Assembly (NCBI GenBank): GCA_011947345.1
Contig: JAAVTG010000917.1
Coordinates: forward strand, 1-64,000
Direction: 5' to 3'
Origin: Phytophthora quininea
Lineage: Eukaryota; Oomycota; Peronosporomycetes; Peronosporales; Peronosporaceae
DNA length: 64,000 bases
Shown here piece by piece: positions 1 to 11,436 of the stretch. The notes under the pieces were generated by a model that was not told the origin of the DNA, made no database searches, and saw nothing but the letters and a program-made list of their open reading frames with translations. The number at the start of each line of letters is the position of its first letter. The stretch's first letter is position 1. The translations under genes were made by a program, and so were the position numbers.

Positions 1-40
1 TTGGCCTCCTCCTGACCGAGGGGTCCGTCATGAGATTGAC

Positions 41-1335
41 TTGGTTCCCGGAACGAAGTACTGCGTCACACGCCAGTGGCCTTTGCCGAAGGAGCAGTGC
101 GACGTCATTGACGCCTTCTTCCGCGCTAAGCACGCGGCAGGGCTTGTGCGTGAAAGCAAGTCTCCGCACTCCACGCCGACGTTCTGTGTCAGAAAGCCTA
201 ATGGCAAGTGGCGCATCGTTCATGCTTTCAATAAGCTGAACGCGGCCACGATCCCGGCGCAGACGCCGATTCCTAGGAAGGATGTTGTTCAGAACAACAT
301 GGTTGGTTGTACCATGTATAGCGCGCTCGACTTAGTCGATGGCTATTACCAACTGCTCATGCGAGCGAGTGATGTGCCGCTTACAGTAGTGAGCACACCG
401 AGCGGTATGCTCTAGGAGTGGCTCGTTATGCCCCAAGGGCTATCGAACGCGCCGGCGACGTTCAATGGTCTCGTGACGCAGTTGTTCCGGCCCCATCAGG
501 CGTATGCACAGACATACTTCGACGACATCTTCGCCCACAGTCGTGCTGAGCACGGAAGGACTGCCGTCGAGATGCACGTTGAGCATCTGCGAGCGGTGCT
601 CGAGTGCATGCACACGAACAAGTTGTATGCCAACGTAGAAGTGTGTCTTTGGCGCCGAGGAGATTCTCTTCCTCGGCTGCTTCATTGGGAAGCGCGGGTT
701 GCGGGCAGATCCTGCCAAGGTCAAGGCCATTGTTGACTGGCCGGTTCCCTTGAACCAAAAGGACCTTCGCAAGTGGCTTGGCCTCGCCAACTACTTGCAC
801 AAGTACGACGAAGACTATGCTGAGCTGGCTAGGCCATTGTCCAATCTCCTAAAGAAGGATGCGGACTGGTGTTGGCGTGCTGAGCACGAGGCTGCGTTTG
901 CGCAGATCAAGGAGAGCTCCTGCAGGCGCCGATACTGGCGCTGCCGGACCCCGATCGTCCGTTTAGCGTCGTCTGTGACGCCTCCGATTTTGCCATCGGC
1001 TGCGCTTTTCAAGCGGACGCCGAAGGCGTGAACGCGTGATCGCGTTTGAGTGTCTCCAGCTTAAATCTGCGGAGAAGAACTATCCAGTTCACGACAAGGA
1101 GCTACTTGCGATGAAGTACGCTCTCGTCAAGTTCAGGGTGCACCTGCTCGGCTCTAAGCCGTTCGTGATCTTCACGGATCATGCGTCACTACGCACTGCG
1201 ACACAGTCGCCTCACCTCTCGCAGAGGATGGCCCGCTGGCTCTCCTTCGCGGAGTATAACTTCGAGGTGAAGTACAAGCCTGGCAGGCAGAACGTCCTGG
1301 CCGATGCGCTGTCGCGCCGGCCGGATTATGAACTT
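41..1335 (+). pseudogene. Retrotransposon reverse transcriptase and RNase H, frame-broken
   Basis: Fragments in successive frames give a Ty3-type reverse transcriptase: a KPNGKWRIVHAFNKLN block near 195-240, SALDLVDGYYQLLM near 322-360, MPQGLSNAPATF near 428, and the catalytic YFDDI box near 508-525. The connection region (KWLGLANYLHKY, near 770) is followed by an RNase H domain with DASDFAIGCALF near 983, the HDKELLAMKYAL block near 1095, TDHASL near 1178 and the terminal ADALSRR near 1300. This order matches the family. An in-frame stop at 413-415 and at least three frame changes make a working enzyme from this copy unlikely. The codon bias is milder than in the genes at the right end of the window. 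Confidence 0.9.
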
Positions 1336-1427
1336 TCTCATGTCACGATGGTGACGTCGTCGGTGACGGATTTGATCCGAACAGCGTATGCACAGGACGA
1401 GTCCTGCGCCGCATTGCTGCGCGCTCT

Positions 1428-2660
1428 GTGGAGCGACGAGTTCAAGGACTCGAAGACAGAACTGTCTGGGCGCTTGCACGCGAGGCTGCATCGCTGCACC
1501 TGCGATGGCATGCATGCTGTTACAGCACGGGTCCTGATGACCCTCCACGTGTCGTGGTGCCTCACGATGAGGACCTCAAGTATCGGATACTTTATGAGGC
1601 TCACGACGCTCCCACGAGCGGCCACCTTGGTTGCGAGAAGACCTACAGCTCAATGAGCTCTATGTACTGGTGGCCCAAGCTGTACAAGTGGGTCAGCACA
1701 TATGTGCGCACGTGTGAGACGTGTCAACGGGTCAAACCCGCGCCGTATGCGGCAGTGCCTTTGGCGAGCTTGCCAGTACCCAGCGGGTGTTGGCAGTCCA
1801 TGAGTATGGACTTCATGTTTGGCCTGCCGAAGGACTCGGCAGGCAACACGGGCATTGTGGTCTTTGTTGACCGATTGAGCAAGATGGCTCACTTAGCGGC
1901 AGTGGCGGACCCCATTGATGGAGAGGGTACAGCCTCGCCGTTCATCGATCGAGTCTTTCGGCAGCATGGGCTGCCGGAGTCGATCGTCTCGGATCGAGAT
2001 CCGCGCTTCACGGGGAAGTTCTGGACGTCCGTCTTCAAGGTGCTAGGCACACGACCGGACATGTCCACAGCGGATCATCCGCAGACCGACGGTCAGACCG
2101 AACGCGTCAATCGCGTCGTCGAGGACGTCTTGCGCAGTGTGTGCGCTGAAACTCCAAAGCGGTGGAGCGTCATGCTCCCACTTGTCGAGTTTGCATTGAA
2201 CAATGCCCTTCATGCCTCTACAGGCTTCACTCCGTTCTACGTGAACGGCTTAGCGCACCCACGCGTCCCCTTTCCCCACCACTCCGTGGTCACGGGCTTG
2301 GTGGGGGGATAGCTCCCGAGCTTGCTGATGTCAGCCCTCTTGCGGTGCGCAAGCAAGTCGATGACTTCCTCTCGACGAGGTTGAGCGTCTTACGCAGTGT
2401 GCGCGACGCGATGGCTGAAAGCCAAGATGCTCAAAAAGAACAATTTGATGCAAAAGGCAGAGGCAACATGGTTGAATTCCAGGTCGGGGACCTTGTTTTA
2501 TTAAACGCTAAGAACCTGCCTACACATGCAGTATCTGCCGTCTTCAAGACGAAACCCCGACCATGGTTCATCGGACCGTTCAAGGTCGTGGCCAAGAAGG
2601 GCCTTGCATACTCCCAGCGAAGATGCGAACACATTTTGTGTTCTACGTGGGCTTGCTTAA
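1428..2660 (+). pseudogene. Retrotransposon integrase, partial
   Basis: One frame from about 1500 to 2312 carries a Ty3-type integrase. The zinc-binding N-terminus is visible as the SGHLGCEKT segment and the CETCQRVK pair near 1610-1730. The catalytic core shows the first Asp in SMDFMFGLP (near 1805), the second in SDRDPRF (near 1990), and the Glu in the TDGQTERVNR block (near 2090). A downstream fragment in other frames (2395-2610) includes FQVGDLVLLNAKNLP and WFIGPFKVV, typical of the C-terminal GPF/GPY part of gypsy integrases. Frame breaks near 2290 and 2590 end the continuity. Confidence 0.88.
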
Positions 2661-3034
2661 GCCGTACCAGGACCCCGCGGGGGTGAGCGTGGAGGCTCTA
2701 GTCCTACCCACGGCTGCGCCGAAAGCGTCGAGAAGACGAGCTGCTGCAGCCCAGTCAGTTGGCCCCGAAGCTCCGCGAGCCCTAGCTCCTGAGCGCGAAG
2801 ACGATCGGAGATCGATTGCGGGGCCTCGAATCACTCCACCCGCTGCTGCAGATCCGTCAGGTCTTGATCGTAGCGACCAAACGTCTCCCAGACGTCTCGC
2901 ATCTGGCGAGCGAGCTCTCCCGCAGCGAGCGAACACGGTGCAGAATGGCTGACACCTCCGACTGACGCGCCCAGTGCGAGCCAGGAATCGGATTCCCATG
3001 GCCATCGACCATCCGACCATCACCCACATCCGGC

Positions 3035-3215
3035 GCTGCTCGATGAGTACGGTGACCTCCACTATCACGTGGAGCGTCTTCTAGCACGTCGCTGACGTAA
3101 GGGCAAACCCAGTATCTGGTGAAGTGGAGGGGTTACCCTCACTCCCAGAACTCGTGGGAATACGAGGTGCCTCTGAGACAAGACTGCCCTGACGTCGTGG
3201 ACGCTTTTGATCGGG
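3035..3215 (+). pseudogene. Chromodomain at the end of the Ty3/gypsy polyprotein
   Basis: Two short fragments, one ending LLDEYGDLHYHVERLLARR (near 3038-3095) and the next reading YLVKWRGYPHSQNSWEYE (near 3113-3166), together have the layout of a chromodomain: an aromatic and VE pair, then the KWRGY block and the NSWE aromatic cage segment. Chromodomains at the C-terminus of integrase define chromoviruses and are known to bias insertion toward modified chromatin. A frame change and a stop near 3094 separate the two halves, so this copy is not intact. Confidence 0.8.
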
Positions 3216-3353
3216 CTCATCAAGGGCGTCCTGGTGGCATATGGTGGACTCGTCGACCGAACTGCCGCATCCCGCCACTGGTGTGGGGAGCGTTCAGGTC
3301 AGCTGTAGAGCTTATGTTCTGGTCCGTGGGTTGTTCAGCCAGTAGAGCCTAAC

Positions 3354-5984
3354 CTTGAGGGCGGGAAAGAGAGTTTTCCAAGGGGCCAACCAAACCAAAA
3401 ATAGTCAATCAAAGCGTTTAACTCTGACTACCCTCCAAGCTCTCGGAGAAGCTCGGATTCAAGAGGCGACCTTTACAACAAGACGCAAGATGGAATGAGA
3501 AGCTAGAGGCAAGTGTTGTCGTCAATTATTTGGTAAAGCTGTCTCTGCCTGACTACGGATGACAAAGACTAAACCAACGAAGGTGATTACACGAGGGTGG
3601 AGGCGGTGCTGTTATATCGCGACTTTCAGCTTTGTATATACTCCACTTTCAGCTGCAACTCTGTCAGCAGCTCCCATGTCTATCCGAGCAGTGCTCTTTC
3701 CGTTGTTTTGATTGATGCCGCACCACTTGGTTGTACTTGGCCTGGTCTGTCATCTAGCCGAGGGTCACAAGCAGGGACGACTTCTTGCCGTCATCACCGT
3801 CGGAACCAGCCACAAGGTGGAGCGTTTTTCCCAGTCCTTGTCATTCCCCCTGCCTTGTCATGTCGGCATCTGAGGCAGTAGTCGGCAGCAACGACAGCAC
3901 CCTTCTTTTCCCTCTTGGAATTTACAGTCGCCGCCTTTAGCCATGTTGAGATCGTGTACAACATCAGCAGAAAAAGTAACATGTAATACAACATGACCAT
4001 ACCAACATACCGAGCCGGCGAACGTGCTAGTGCTGGCGCCAATGGTGCTGCTGATCCAGGTGTCTCTGCTTCTCCGGGCGATGCGTCAGGTATCCCCGGC
4101 GGATGGCACGGGTATCTCTGATGCGGAGTCGTTTCTAAGCACAAACCAGCGAATTAGTAGACCACATCTTGGATCATTGCATGTACAGTACACCCTGTCA
4201 TCGAGATGTCATCGCTTTCATCATCCGCGTCGTCGTCCTCTTCCACAGGTACGTGAGGACACGACCCCCCTTCTTCTTTCCTGCTGCTCCGCGCGTGGAC
4301 ATCACCAGCACATTGCCCTTCTTCTTTTTGCGCTCAGTACACTTGCACAGTAAACGCATCACAAGCAGGGAATGACACTGGAGAGACAATCACCCCACGA
4401 GGCATTTGCGACTTTGAGACTTGGCACCCCACTCCGCAGGAGATGCTGTCAGTCTGTTTAAGCCAGTCGATTCCTTCATACCAGCTCATCTTGTATATCC
4501 AGCGTGGGTTCAATAGTGTAGCGCATGCTCTTCTTCACTTCATTGTAGTTTAATCCCAAGCTGGTACGAGTCAAACATAAAGCAGATCTGATCTTTTTGT
4601 CCAACACAAACGAGCACCAATGGAAACCTGTGTTCACATCGCCGATGACACGCTTGTTGGCAACATCTCCAGCCCCGAAGTCGCCAGCAACACGACGTTT
4701 CTGCCCAAGCGAGTGATGTCATCTCGTGAAAACTAGGGTTCACCACATCAACATCCTTATACTCGGCCCTTAGTACCATCACCCCCAATATAATACACGT
4801 AGTGTTCAGTTTTGAACCTGACCGTTTTTTCTGCTATTAATTCTCCTCCAACGCTCGTGTTTTCAGGTTCAAGCTGTAGAATACTTCTTTGTAAGTTTTC
4901 TGTGGACATAATAAGGCAAAAATGCGTCAGTCCAGTATTTTACGGTATGAATATGGTTGTTGAAGCCAAGTTATCTTTGTGCTGGTGCACGTATCACTGA
5001 ATGGGGCTCTAGTGTTGAAGATGTGCCACCCAACAGTTTCAATCCAATCCGTTGTACACTTCACCAAACAAAAGCTATTCTGATCTTTAATGATATTGGC
5101 CATCGCCTCAAGTTAGTCAAGTGTGGCGCACCCGTAGTCAGGCTAGTAGGCAAGCAGGTCATCGTTGCTAGTTGCATTGACTGTGTCGATGGCTTGCATC
5201 TTGTCTAGTTGCGGGATTGCCTCGACTACTGGAACTTCCTGTCCGATGTTGTAGTTGCAAGTTGTAGCATGCCTTTAACTTCGCAGTCATCCATGCCAAA
5301 AGCGTTGAGCATTGCTTTGGCTGAGTTGATGCTGTATGGGCGCAGCGACATCTTTGGACTTCACCTTGCGCGTCTTCTTCTCTTCACAGATTCGCACAGC
5401 GATTTCTGTTGCAGCTTTAATATCTGTTATGTCTGCAATCCGTCTCTTTTCACGCCAAGAGAGGCCTCGTGTACGTGGCGGAGGTGCAAACGCCAAAGGA
5501 ACTCCTCCGATCCCAGATACTCCATAGCCACGTCTTTCTCGAGTACAGGATCCTTTATAGTGCGATTCTTGGAGTAGTGGAATCACCAGTGCTGATCCCT
5601 CAAGAGATGAGACGCGGGCATTTATTTGCGCAGTACACTCCGTTGCACGAACGATACAATGCTTTCGCTTGCCTTGACCACGAGCAGCTTGGGATGATGT
5701 TTTCCTCCAACTTGGATTGTGCCTTACGGCGGATCGGTTTGTTTCGGCAGTGGACTGATGTATTCATGCGGCTGCTAAACAACTGAAAAGTTGCTGCTCG
5801 AAAAAATCTGCGAACGCACTGCAAAAGGCCTCCCATCTAACAGGAAAGCCCTCTAAAAACATGCCACTCTGTTCATCGCGTGAATTGAGTTCCATATCAT
5901 CCCGCCTGCACTTCCTTCTGGTTATGTTCCAGTGCCGTTCCAGTCTGGATCCTTCACGATTGTCGACAGGCATTTAGCCTAACA
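3354..5984. other. Gene-poor stretch, no supportable gene
   Basis: No convincing gene was found. Open frames are short and frequently broken, and the composition is richer in A and T than the genes at the right end. Minus-strand fragments at 3794-4144 (one Cys-x-x-Cys cluster near its end), 4540-4788 and 5287-5586 have a somewhat protein-like look and may be remains of a transposase, but no diagnostic motif could be identified. A TATA-rich patch lies near 3612-3648, which could belong to the missing 3' LTR of the upstream retrotransposon; this is not demonstrated. Confidence 0.5.
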
Positions 5985-6089
5985 AACAAAGGGAGCCGAA
6001 TTTGCTTCGAAGTGCATAAGTGACCAAGACCGCGAGAAACGGGAAGTACATTGGCCCGTCCTCCAGCGCCTACTTGTCTTCGACACGAA

Positions 6090-6530
6090 CCTGGGTACGG
6101 GAAGTATATTGGTCCACCCGGCGCAAGTGCTGCATTCGTCCCTCAACCTCAAGATCCCACTAAAGGGAGTGGCTGCTCGCGAGAGCAAGGAACAAAGGAC
6201 CCCACAAAGGACAAGCGCCGCAAGGCACCAAGGGACCGGACGACACTACCCGGCCCGCTGACCCCGACCTTGACACACTCGGCCATGGCCAGCAACCTTC
6301 CCCGACAGCAGACCGAAGCATACCCGTGCTGCTGTCACCACGTCCTCCAAGGACAGTTCCGTCTTCACCGCACCTCCTCGAGTCAATGGAAGAGCGTTAC
6401 CCGCCCGCCAACGGGTACACAAGGTGAGAACGCGTTCAGCACACACGGCAGATCGGAGTACCCCTCCGTAGTCGGCAGTTTGGACACCGTGCGCTAGAGG
6501 AATTTCGGTAGATCCCGCTACGCCGCACAC
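6090..6530 (-). repeat. LTR-like repeat, copy 1
   Basis: This segment aligns by eye to 10735-11232. Shared blocks include an ATATTGG.CCAC block, a CGCACCTC...GAGTCA block, the block CGGGTACACAAGGTGAG (near 6413), a CGGAGTACCCCTCCGTAG-like block (near 6454), and an end reading GATCCCGCTAC (6511-6521). The reverse complement begins TGTG...GTAGCGGGATC, and TG at the start is what LTRs show, so the minus orientation is assigned. It carries no gene. It could equally be another dispersed repeat class, because target-site duplications were not found. Confidence 0.55.
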
Positions 6531-7755
6531 GCGCAGCCAGCGCGTGCGATGCAGCTCTTCCGCTGCGTCTACAAGGTAGTGCGCGGGGACAACAAAGAAG
6601 AGTGCGGTAAACTGATATCCTACGGCGGCTTCTGGACCTACGTCGTCGGCAGTCACTTGCAGGGGACAGGTGCGTCTTGGAATAAAAAATGTATGATATT
6701 TATGGGCGAAGCATGAAGCAAGCGGATGAAGACCGCCTGGCGAGGATTGAACGCTACCTCCGCGTACTTGCAAATGCGGGCGAAGCTTGGTAGTGGAGTG
6801 TGCAGTAGGGAGTAAATCCGGAAGTGAAATTGATTCAGTTAAAGGTTTTGTCTTGGTCCCCTCCTCTCATATCTTTGGTTCTCATGATATGCAAATATGT
6901 CGTGGACACGCTTTGATGGGACGGACACGATTGGGAATAGACTTGAGTTTTGTATAGAGCCAAACTGATGTGTAGCCTTACACCAAAACCACCCGGATAC
7001 TTCAACTTCTCGCCCAATCAGAAACCACCACACGTACCCCTTCGCCAATGACAAGCACCAAGCGCGTGGCAGCCACACGCTCAGCACGCGCACCACGGCC
7101 CCCGCGAGACGACGAAATGCATATCCTCAACACGCATCATCGCTGCCAAAGTCGGCGCGAGCCTGGACGACGACGTGAACAAAGGATGCCCCCGGGGCGG
7201 CTCCGCGCCGTCGGCTGACACCACACCAGCGCCGCCCAAGAAACGTGCTACCAACAAGCGTGGCCGCTGGCATGGTTAGTTTGCATAGAGCTGAGTCAGT
7301 TGCCGTAAGCCAGGTGTTAAGGAAAGAGAACATGGTTATGGCTAATACTGGGAAAAAAGTTCGCAACAGAAGAAACCGATTTACTATTGGTGTGCCCATA
7401 AGTATAGTTAAGAATCCTGTTAGTCATTCGTTGGCTAGGGAGAATGAGACAAGGTGCCTATATATGCACGAGAAGTGTACGAAAGAAAACGCATCGACAT
7501 CAAGTATTATAATGAAAGTGATATGGTGGCAGATGCATCAAGGTTTGCAGATTCCTCTGGCAATTTTCCTTCTTTATATAATGCCAATGCGCTTCTTAAG
7601 TGATACCATGCCAATTGCAAAGCCTGAGTCACTATACTTTAGCGTAACTTATGCCTGACAATGTTTTGTCCATCTTTGAATTTTAGAATCGGAACTAACT
7701 TCAATCAAAGTTGATAGTGAAATCAAGCCACATCCCGACATCGGGGAGGGGCCTT

Positions 7756-7757
<2 letters not shown>
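6531..7757. other. No gene seen
   Basis: Only short open frames occur on either strand, with no recognisable domain. The A+T content rises after about 6780. Nothing else of note was seen in this stretch. Confidence 0.5.
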
Positions 7758-7806
<49 letters not shown>

Positions 7807-7817
7807 GGAGGGAGGGA
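7758..7817. repeat. (GA)n microsatellite with purine tail
   Basis: About 21 uninterrupted GA dinucleotides run from 7759 to 7800 and continue as an impure GGAGAGGGAGGGAGGG tract. The flanks are unremarkable. The tract is a polypurine run on the plus strand. Confidence 0.95.
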
Positions 7818-8563
7818 CACTTGTTAAAATTGGTCAGACAGAATTGACTGAAAGTCATTCGGATAGGAATAGATCACAATTGTGTGTATCTTTTGTAGGA
7901 GTGTTATGGGTTACATTAAGTTAAATTAAGACCAGCATTTGGCATTTCCAATCTTGGTTATAATGAATACCTTCGTTTCAATAAGCGTATGGCGTAGTAA
8001 GGAAAGAGAGTTTGTTCGTACTCCATGAGCAGCAAAGGGAAAAGAGAACTGGAGACGGCTTTCACTTTTGAATATCCGCCCCGTCTGACAGTTTAATCTC
8101 CATATACATATACAAGACGACTGAAGACAACAACAAAATCCCAGCACTCATTGAACTTTTGAAATGAATTGGATCTTAGTACCAGAAGATCACCAAGGCA
8201 TGAGACAATTTGAGCCTGCAGGAGAAGCTGGCCGTACTGGATCGCTGCCAAGTCCTCCTCCGGGCTGGCGTGAAACATCCGTGCGTTCAGGTGGGATAGG
8301 AGACGGGTTGCGACGCCTCAACCGTGCGCAAGATCTAGCGGAAGCGCGAGCAGCTAGCCCCCTCGCAAGTACTCCCCAAACACCGTGATTGCAGCGGTGG
8401 GTCTGCTCGACGTGGCGACGCGTGCCAGTGTCCGCCCGGCCGCTAGAGCCGACGGGGCGCCGAAGACTTCCTACTCGAGGCTGTAACCTCTAATGATGCA
8501 CTGTCTACAGCACCCAGGAGCTGTGCTTGAAGAAATTCGGCCCGCGCCGAGACCCCCACGCAG

Positions 8564-9076
8564 TTGACAAAACGGCTGCCTTCCTCGACGCAGTCGACAG
8601 AGTCAGTAAGTAGAGATATACTCTTTCATCATGATCTCGTTCGCGAAGAATTTCGTGGAGTTGTCCCATGGAAAGCCACCTGTGGAGCTAAACCTGGCGA
8701 TGGTCAAGCGGAATCGAGCCAAGCCGGTGCTTCGCACACTACGACATCACGAACATCTCGAGGTTCGCTTCAAAGACAACCTTCACAGCAAGATCGCTTG
8801 GCGCGACCGCAACTTCATATGCTGGGGAGCCTTAACTGGTCTGTGTGCGGCTTCAAGACGAACAACGAGGACCTGGAGATGAAGACGAGGAGCGGAAAAT
8901 GGACGATCGAGGAGCTTTGGGATACAGCGCTGACGGACGAGCATTGCAATAACGCAAGGATCCAGAGTATTTTGTTAGCTTCGGAGAACTGGGAAGCAAA
9001 TGAGCTGGTATTGCCAAACTTTATAATTCCGGCCGACCTGATTATCCCGGCCCATATATACAGAGAGCAAATTTAG
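8564..9076 (+). other. Unrecognised open frame in a degenerate region
   Basis: A 170-codon frame ends at 9074-9076, and a second frame (8631-8882) overlaps its first half. The second frame, with basic residues and a WRDRNF segment, looks as protein-like as the first. A frame break near 8830 inside a former gene would explain both. The C-terminal part is acidic and aromatic (WTIEELWDTALTDEHC). I do not recognise a family. The surroundings are repeat-rich and gene-poor, so a transposon relic is the most likely source. Confidence 0.25.
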
Positions 9077-9545
9077 TACCTATGAAAACAGCATATTATC
9101 CTTCTCGTATCTCTGAGCCGAGAACACTATTATCATATCTATATGGCAACCCATCGATCACGGTCAGTGGCTGGATCTGGCCGGAACTAACACTAGTAAG
9201 GAAATCAGAAATTTACGTGAGGATACTGTTATGGTAGTCATAGAAGCAGTTCGGCTTCTTCGCTAGTTTAAGCACGAGAACACACTGCCAATGTTCGAAT
9301 GTTAGTCTATCTTGCTCGAGAGGGCTCATCTGGGGATTGGAATATTGCCAAGTGCTGACTGCTCGAAGGGTTTTAATCCTTGTCGTAATCGAAGGGGGCT
9401 GACTAGTGTGTAAAACCGAAGGCTTCTCTTTGTGTACGAGAGCATCGCGACTGTGGTGAAGCGTGTTTCTCAGGATGCGGCAGTGGATGCAGGCCTCGTA
9501 CATAGCAAGGTCAAGTGAAGCGGAAGAGCCCAGGATCTGAATTGG

Positions 9546-9645
9546 CCCAGATCTCAACCTGGGGGCACCCCAGACCGCATTATGGGCCACATCGACCCAG
9601 ATCCCAATCTGGAACGATCGAGATTGCATTCTGGGCCACATGGGT
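9546..9645. repeat. Imperfect 50-bp tandem duplication
   Basis: Two adjacent copies start at 9546 and 9596. Each begins CCCAGATC, continues with a CAACCTGG or CAATCTGG block that is a partial inverted match to the start, and ends GCATTATGGGCCACAT or GCATTCTGGGCCACAT. Copies differ by scattered substitutions and a small indel. No coding function is evident. Confidence 0.7.
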
Positions 9646-9824
9646 GCTAGATCTTGAAGGAACAGGTAGCCAGTAGTACGATCAGACGAAAATGATAGGA
9701 CTTAGGATGGAATCGGCCATAGCGACCAATCTTAAACTTAAGGAGAACAGAATTTGCCTTGTAAAACATAAGTGCCCCAAGACCCGCCAAGAAACAGGAG
9801 CTACATTGGCCTTACGCGGTGTCC

Positions 9825-10060
9825 CTGTGTGGTGTAGCGGGATTTATTAAAATCCACTTCCACTGTGCCTAGACACCGACTAACGGGGGGACTCCGATAT
9901 CCGTAGGGATGCTGAAGTTGTGCTCACTTTGTGTACCCGTTGGCGGGCTGGATCTGCTCTTCGGGTGCTTCGAGGATGCTTGACCTATCAAGATCGAACG
10001 CCTTGGCGGGACGTGGGAGGTCAGGAGCAGCGTGGGAATCTTCATTCTGCGCCCTTGAAT
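9825..10060 (+). repeat. LTR-like repeat, copy 2 (inverted relative to copy 3)
   Basis: The segment starts TGTGTGGTGTAGCGGGAT and contains CTTTGTGTACCCGTTGGCGGGCTGGATC (split here as the blocks GTGTACCCGTTGGCGGG and GGATCTG) and CGCCTTGGCGGGAC. Each is the reverse complement, with mismatches, of a block in 11010-11232. It therefore faces copy 3 across about 0.7 kb. The left edge agrees with the TG start of an LTR. The right edge is uncertain. Confidence 0.55.
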
Positions 10061-10734
10061 ATTTGCCAGATCAGTAGTCGCTTAGATCTACTTGGATCTG
10101 GGACCTGGATCTTGGATCCAGGTGGGGGTTGCCTTGAGGGGTGTGTTGGGGGTATTTTTCCATATTTGTACGCTTCCAATAGCGTGATCTTGGAGGGAGG
10201 GGGGAGTGAGGGTTGATCAGTCGTCCTGGCCAAGTAGTAACTCCAGTAGACTTCGGATCCGCACTTGGTACCAGTGGATCCAGGCTGCGAGTGAATCTGG
10301 CCAATATATTATCCAGATCACCCGAGCACTGCTTGATCCGTGGTGATTCCGACGTAGCTTGACTGGGCCAATGTATTTCCCATAGTCTTAAACACTAGGA
10401 AGGGCACTTGTGGTGTACAAGGCAAATTCGACTGTGTGTTAAGGAAACTGTGAGTGGATCCATAGAGACCCCATCCCAAAACCTACCACCTGCACCATTT
10501 CTATACCTGCCGCTGGATATTGTCGCTTGATTAGTCCTCTGGTGTCACATCCACGTCTGAACTAGTCCCACTTGCAGATCTGGATCCCCATGCTTGGATC
10601 CATTTCTTCCGCGATGTACCCATATATGATCCGAGCATGGATCCAGTATGCTGGGTCCCCGTATTGACCCATTTTCCGGGAAAGTCCTTCACCACACCCG
10701 GGTACAGAGCGGTAGATCCCTTGCTGAGTGTCGA

Positions 10735-11232
10735 TACTGGAACGTATATTGGCCACATCACCAGTTTGGGATTCACTGGCAAGCGCATACAACCAGATCT
10801 GAGGGAGTTTATTGCTTGGCCCAAAGATCCGTCGGTTTCTCCCCCACACGCAAGATCCCGTCATAGGAGATGGCAAGAATCGGAAAGGAAATACCACCAA
10901 GGCAACCCACACGGCCCGATCGCAGATCGGCCGCCAGATCTCCGAGGTTGAGTATTCTCTCGAAGTTTGGACCCAAGATCGTACGCAGAGCGGGGATATC
11001 AGCGCTACTCCGTCCCTCCCCAAGTCCCGCCAAGACGCTCGAGTCTTCACACCAACCGCACCTCTGGAGTCATCAAGAGAGCAGATCCAGCCCGCCGACG
11101 GGTACACAAGGTGAGCACAACTTCAGCATCCCTACGGATATCGGAGCACCCCTCCGTTAGTTGGTGTATGGGCACTGTTGGTACATCGGATCTGGCCTTA
11201 ACGAGATTTGGCCGATCCCGCTACACCACACA
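10735..11232 (-). repeat. LTR-like repeat, copy 3
   Basis: This is the best-preserved match to 6090-6530 and the inverted partner of 9825-10060. It contains the CGACGGGTACACAAGGTGAG block near 11095, the CGGAGCACCCCTCCGTTAG block near 11142, and terminates GATCCCGCTACACCACACA (11214-11232). Numerous GGATCC or AGATC words occur within and around it. It encodes nothing recognisable. Confidence 0.6.
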
Positions 11233-11436
11233 GCCGTGTCAGGTTGAGGGATCGCACCAGTCCAATGTCGATTCCTTGGCGCTTGAGAATCCGGATCGCC
11301 CTGGGGGCAGTACTGTCAACTGGAATGGGGTCGTCTACCAGGATAAGCGCTGCAGAATCCGCGCCCGCTTGCGAGAGCTTAGTAGTTGTAGACCTGGATA
11401 AAGCCCTTTCCACGTTCACAGGTCACATTCCCGTGC

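Larger units (their letters stand above)
1..3353 (+). mobile_element. Degenerate Ty3/gypsy (chromovirus-like) LTR retrotransposon, 5' end outside window
   Basis: The pol region of a Ty3/gypsy retrotransposon reads through on the plus strand in the family order reverse transcriptase, RNase H, integrase, chromodomain. The gag and protease parts and the 5' LTR would lie left of position 1. The reading frame is broken several times: a TAG at 413-415, frame changes near 645-700, 910-930, 1030 and 1500, and more after 2300. The copy is therefore non-autonomous. A purine-rich stretch (about 3356-3373) could be a polypurine tract, but no 3' LTR could be recognised after it. The classification rests on the pol order and the terminal chromodomain; the family name within Ty3/gypsy is unknown. 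Confidence 0.9.

Noticed and set aside
3794..5586. piggyBac-type transposase on the minus strand
   Set aside because: Some fragments and a Cys-x-x-Cys cluster are suggestive, but no DDD motif or continuous frame could be assembled by eye.
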